Assembly (NCBI GenBank): GCA_963721305.1 | Contig: CAVRIR010000001.1 | Location: forward strand, 1-28,963 | Length of the DNA: 28,963 bases | Direction: 5' to 3' | Source: DATAES01 sp963721305 | GTDB taxonomy: Bacteria; Actinomycetota; Acidimicrobiia; Acidimicrobiales; JACDCH01 | In this document: positions 26,759-28,963 of the stretch, in pieces | How the letters are laid out: each line of letters begins with the position of its first letter | Numbering within the stretch: the first letter of the stretch is position 1 | The notes under the pieces: generated by a model | Seen by the model: only the letters and a program-made list of their open reading frames with translations | Told to the model about the DNA's origin: nothing | Databases searched by the model: none | Position numbers and translations under genes: made by a program

Positions 26759-27565
26759 GTGGCATACGACCTCGCCGGCAAGAAGGTGCTGATCACCGGT
26801 GCGTCCTCGGGCATCGGTGCCGGCCTGGCGCGAGCGTTCGCCGGCGCGGGCGCGACCGTCGGCATCTGCGCGCGGCGGTCTGACCGCCTCGCCGAGGTGT
26901 TGGCCGACTGCCGGAAGACCGCGCCGGATTCGCGTTCGTGGACGATCGACCTCGGCGAGCTCGACGCCATCGAGGCGTTCGCCATGCAGGTCGAGGACGA
27001 GCTCGGTGGGATCGATCTGCTCGTCAACAACGCAGGCATCCCGAAGCGCAGGCATGCGCTCGACCTGACGCCCGACGTCGTCGAAGAGGTCATGCGGATC
27101 AACTACTTCTCGCCGGTACGCCTCACGCTCGCATTGCTGCCGCGCATGGTGGCGAGGGGCTCGGGCCGCATCCTCACGATCTCGTCGGTTGCGGCTCGGC
27201 TCGGTCCACCACGCGAGGCGGCATACAGCGCGACCAAAGCGGCGATCAGCGCGTTCATGGAGTCGCTGGCCGTCGACCTCGACGGCACCGACATCCGCAT
27301 CCACTTGGTGAACCCCGGCATCATCGACACCGAGCTGTTCCATCTGCCGGACAACGAGCAGTCGCTATCGGATCTCGAGGCGTTGCCGGTCGAGACCTTG
27401 ACCGACGCCGTACGCAAGCAGCTCGATGCCGACGTGTTCGAGATCTACGTGCCCGAGTGGTTCGTCGACATCGTGTCGGGGCGGTATGCCAACATCGGCC
27501 CATTCATCGAGGGCAGCCGCGAGTACGTTCGTGAGCGCGTGAAGCAGATGGAGGCGGGTGGATGA
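26759..27565 (+). CDS. SDR family NAD(P)-dependent oxidoreductase
   Basis: 268-residue classical SDR starting with GTG. The cofactor loop TGASSGIG is near residues 14-21, and the basic ARRSDR after strand 2 suggests NADP(H). LLVNNAG is intact, and the catalytic Ser and YSATK are in ILTISSVAARLGPPREAAYSATKAA. VNPGIIDTELF follows as usual. It is directly adjacent to the amine oxidase and overlaps the next gene by ATGA. Reduction or oxidation of the aldehyde or alcohol made by the upstream enzymes would be a natural role, but this is inference. Confidence 0.9.
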   Translation: MAYDLAGKKVLITGASSGIGAGLARAFAGAGATVGICARRSDRLAEVLADCRKTAPDSRSWTIDLGELDAIEAFAMQVEDELGGIDLLVNNAGIPKRRHALDLTPDVVEEVMRINYFSPVRLTLALLPRMVARGSGRILTISSVAARLGPPREAAYSATKAAISAFMESLAVDLDGTDIRIHLVNPGIIDTELFHLPDNEQSLSDLEALPVETLTDAVRKQLDADVFEIYVPEWFVDIVSGRYANIGPFIEGSREYVRERVKQMEAGG

Positions 27566-28133
27566 GCGATCTCGTGGAGCAGCATCGCAAGGCACTCGAC
27601 GCGACCGGACGCATCGTGCGTGGCATCGATGCAGCCGACATGGACAAGTCGACGCCGTGCGAGGACTACGACGTGCGCGCGCTGCTCAACCACGTGGTGA
27701 GCGGCAACCTGTGGGTCGAGCCACTGGTCGCGGGTAAGACCATCGCCGAGGTCGGTGACCGCTACGACGGCGACGTCGTCGGTGACGATCCGGGCGGCAC
27801 TATGACGCATCGGCGACAGCCGCGGGTGACGCGTTCGCTGGCGCCGGCGCGATGGAGACGCCGGTCGCGGTGTCGTACGGTCCGGTTCCGGGCGAGATCT
27901 ACGCCGGCCATCGCTTCATCGACGTGTTGATCCACGGCTGGGACCTCGCGGTCGCCACCGGGCAGGACACGACCTTGGACCCGGAGCTGGTGGAGACGTG
28001 CTGGGAGATCGTGCGTCCCCAGCTCGACCTGCTCCAAGGCAGCGGCGCGTTCGGCACGAACGTCGACGTCCCCGACGACGCCGACAGCCAGACCCGCCTC
28101 CTCGCCGTCCTCGGCCGCCGCACCCCCTCCTGA
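27562..28133 (+). CDS. TIGR03086-type / DinB-like metal-binding protein, one frame break
   Basis: About 190 residues. The first part (SDLVEQHRKALDATGRIVRG; DKSTPCEDYDVRALLNHVVSGN) is in frame 1. The second (TPVAVSYGPVPGEIYAGHRFIDVLIHGWDLAVATGQ; DADSQTRLLAVLGRRTPS) is in frame 3. One lost base near 27798 joins them. This is the actinobacterial TIGR03086 family within the DinB/mycothiol-dependent maleylpyruvate isomerase fold. Candidate metal His residues are in LLNHVV, GHRF and IHGWD. Relatives are thought to be mycothiol- or thiol-dependent enzymes, but the specific reaction is unknown. It is last in the PhyH, amine oxidase, SDR unit. Confidence 0.82.
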
Positions 28134-28186
28134 CGTCGTCTCCCCGCACCCCCTCTCCGCACCCACCCCCCCTCACCCGACCCCCT

Positions 28187-28294
28187 CACATTGATGTTTC
28201 AGCCACCGAATCGGTGGCTCGGACATCACAGAAGGGACGGCGCCGGCTTCTGGGCGCGCTGAGCCACCAAAACGGTCGGTCAGCCATCAATGTG
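28187..28294. repeat. Structured intergenic element: inverted 34-bp repeats with nested hairpins
   Basis: Two inverted 34-bp copies (28187-28220 and 28261-28294) share the ends CACATTGATG and GGTGGCTC around a diverged 16-bp middle. The left copy is itself the arm of a strong hairpin at 28192-28228: TGATGT / ACATCA outside, AGCCACCGA / TCGGTGGCT inside with one central base, and a 3-by-3 internal loop. The 40-bp spacer forms a third hairpin, CAGAAG / CTTCTG at 28229-28252. No coding frame is plausible. It may be an extragenic palindromic repeat, a non-autonomous element or a structured RNA; I cannot tell which. Confidence 0.65.
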
Positions 28295-28434
28295 ACGGGC
28301 GGCGGATGGGCGGCTGACGGGCGGCCGTCGGGTTGCGGATGGGCGGCGGAGGGGAGACGGACGGCCACGGTCGGGCCGTGGGCGGGACGCGCACTACGGT
28401 GGCGGCTCGCGTCATCGAAGGGTGGGGGCACCGG
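28295..28434 (+). other. G-rich leader region before the lipoprotein gene
   Basis: Contains repeated GGGCGG-type runs at about 28297-28370 on the plus strand, suitable for G-quadruplex or simple-repeat behaviour. It is followed by the presumed promoter and leader of the lipoprotein gene. I see no clear -35/-10 pair; TACGGT near 28395 is the best -10 candidate. With the C-rich stretch at 28134-28186 and the inverted repeats, it completes a 301-bp gene-free gap. Confidence 0.4.
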
Positions 28435-28818
28435 ATGCGCGTTGGAGCACTCATCGGGCGCGTTGCGCTGGTCCTGGCCGTCGGTTTGTCCACTGGCGCA
28501 TGCGCATCCGCAACGATTCCGTCCGGCAGCGGTGACAACAGCCAGTCCGCGCCCACGAGTGACACCGGCCAAACCACTTCGGAGAGCACCGACTTCGGGA
28601 CCGAGGTCTCGTCCGACAACAGCGCCGGCGTCCCGACCGTAGACGGCACCGATGCCCAGACGGATGCTCAGTCGGACAGCCAGGTGGCCAACCAGAGCGA
28701 CTTCACCACCGACTTCGGGACGGACGATTCGTCGACCGGCGCAGGATCCGACTTCACGTCCGGGTTCGACTCGCTCGACCAGAGCCAGCTCTCGAGCCTG
28801 AGTGCGTTCAGCTCTTGA
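28435..28818 (+). CDS. Small secreted Ser/Thr/Asp-rich protein, putative lipoprotein
   Basis: 127 residues. Residues 1-23 are a signal peptide: MRVGALIGR, hydrophobic VALVLAVGL, then STGAC with a possible lipidated Cys at 23. The lipobox is weak because Thr sits at -3. The remainder is low-complexity, rich in Ser, Thr, Asp and Gln with acidic bias (for example TDFGTEVSSDNS and TTDFGTDDSSTG), and contains a loose TDFGT repeat at about 52 and 90. No enzymatic domain; likely an extended surface or linker-like protein. ATG chosen for the signal peptide and the GGTGGGGG run seven bases upstream. A hairpin follows the stop. Confidence 0.65.
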   Translation: MRVGALIGRVALVLAVGLSTGACASATIPSGSGDNSQSAPTSDTGQTTSESTDFGTEVSSDNSAGVPTVDGTDAQTDAQSDSQVANQSDFTTDFGTDDSSTGAGSDFTSGFDSLDQSQLSSLSAFSS

Positions 28819-28839
28819 CCTTCATCAGTTGCTCGGCCC

Positions 28840-28866
28840 CTGGAAGCCGTCGCCTGGGCGTTCCAG
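28840..28866. terminator. Hairpin between the lipoprotein gene and tRNA
   Basis: CTGGAA-GCC at the left pairs with GGC-G-TTCCAG at the right: 9 bp with one bulged base and an 8-base loop. It lies between two converging transcripts, the lipoprotein gene (+) and the tRNA (-), and could end either. No U tract follows in either direction. Confidence 0.45.
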
Positions 28867-28920
28867 TCATCGAGCAGATGACGGAACGCTCACGCGTGGG
28901 CTCTGACCTGCGCTTCGATG

Positions 28921-28963
28921 TGGTGGTCGGGACCGGCGTCGATCCGGTGACCTTTCGCTTTTC
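28921..28963 (-). tRNA. tRNA-Phe(GAA), 3' part only
   Basis: Minus strand, cut by the window edge at anticodon base 34. Reading 5' to 3': anticodon GAA with A37 A38, anticodon-stem GCGAA, variable AGGTC, T-stem ACCGG / CCGGT around loop ATCGACG, acceptor CCCGACC, discriminator A, and encoded CCA (28923-28921). The order and the GAAAAGCG-AAGGTC wording match actinobacterial tRNA-Phe. The 5' half (acceptor GGTCGGG, D-arm) must lie just beyond the edge. The T-loop begins with A instead of the usual T54, which may be a sequencing error. Confidence 0.82.

Noticed and set aside
28866..28963. Plus-strand open frame at the right edge (MTERSRVGSDL...)
   Set aside because: It is the antisense reading of the tRNA-Phe gene; the VDPVTFRF-like peptide comes from the T-arm and anticodon arm.

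Overview
The window is high-GC DNA from an actinobacterium. An acidimicrobial (Ilumatobacter-like) origin is my best guess, from the dense packing with ATGA/GTGA overlaps, the many acyl-CoA/crotonase/SDR genes, the FadD3-like ligase, the actinobacterial three-subunit formate dehydrogenase and the FGSLDV-type secreted repeats. No 16S gene or other marker fixes the taxon. No IS element, integrase, phage gene or CRISPR array was seen.

Layout. 1-2475 (+): acyl-CoA synthetase (cut by the left edge) overlapping a nitronate monooxygenase. 2479-3201 (-): GNAT acetyltransferase. 3268-5327 (+): amidohydrolase and crotonase, with a 22-bp palindromic operator candidate between them and the GNAT gene, and a terminator after the crotonase. 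5435-7182 (-): SDR and a divergent QueA-like protein. 7280-7762 (+): Prx5-type peroxiredoxin. 7831-12071 (-): four-gene run of conserved hypothetical, FadD3-like ligase, crotonase and MetE-like protein. 12129-14244 (+): secreted sugar/sorbosone dehydrogenase-like protein with three 105-106-residue repeats. 14511-16265 (-): GAF-GAF-PP2C phosphatase. 16420-23904 (-): MMPL transporter, formate dehydrogenase subunits A, B and NrfD, and a VOC protein. 23998-28133 (+): PhyH dioxygenase, copper amine oxidase, SDR and TIGR03086-type protein. 28187-28294: structured inverted-repeat element. 28435-28818 (+): small putative lipoprotein. The right edge cuts a tRNA-Phe(GAA) on the minus strand.

The most notable object is the formate dehydrogenase alpha subunit. 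It carries an in-frame TGA at the active-site position, followed by a hairpin with a GGUCU apical loop at the same spacing as the E. coli fdhF SECIS. It is therefore read as a selenoprotein, and the cell must carry SelA/B/C/D elsewhere.

About twelve one- or two-base frame breaks interrupt otherwise conserved genes: four in the first gene; one each in the nitronate monooxygenase, the second crotonase, the sugar dehydrogenase, formate dehydrogenase A, MMPL and TIGR03086; and two in the amine oxidase. They lie in conserved domains and are mostly in short homopolymers. They look like uncorrected long-read errors rather than decay, so those genes are annotated as single reading units across the breaks.
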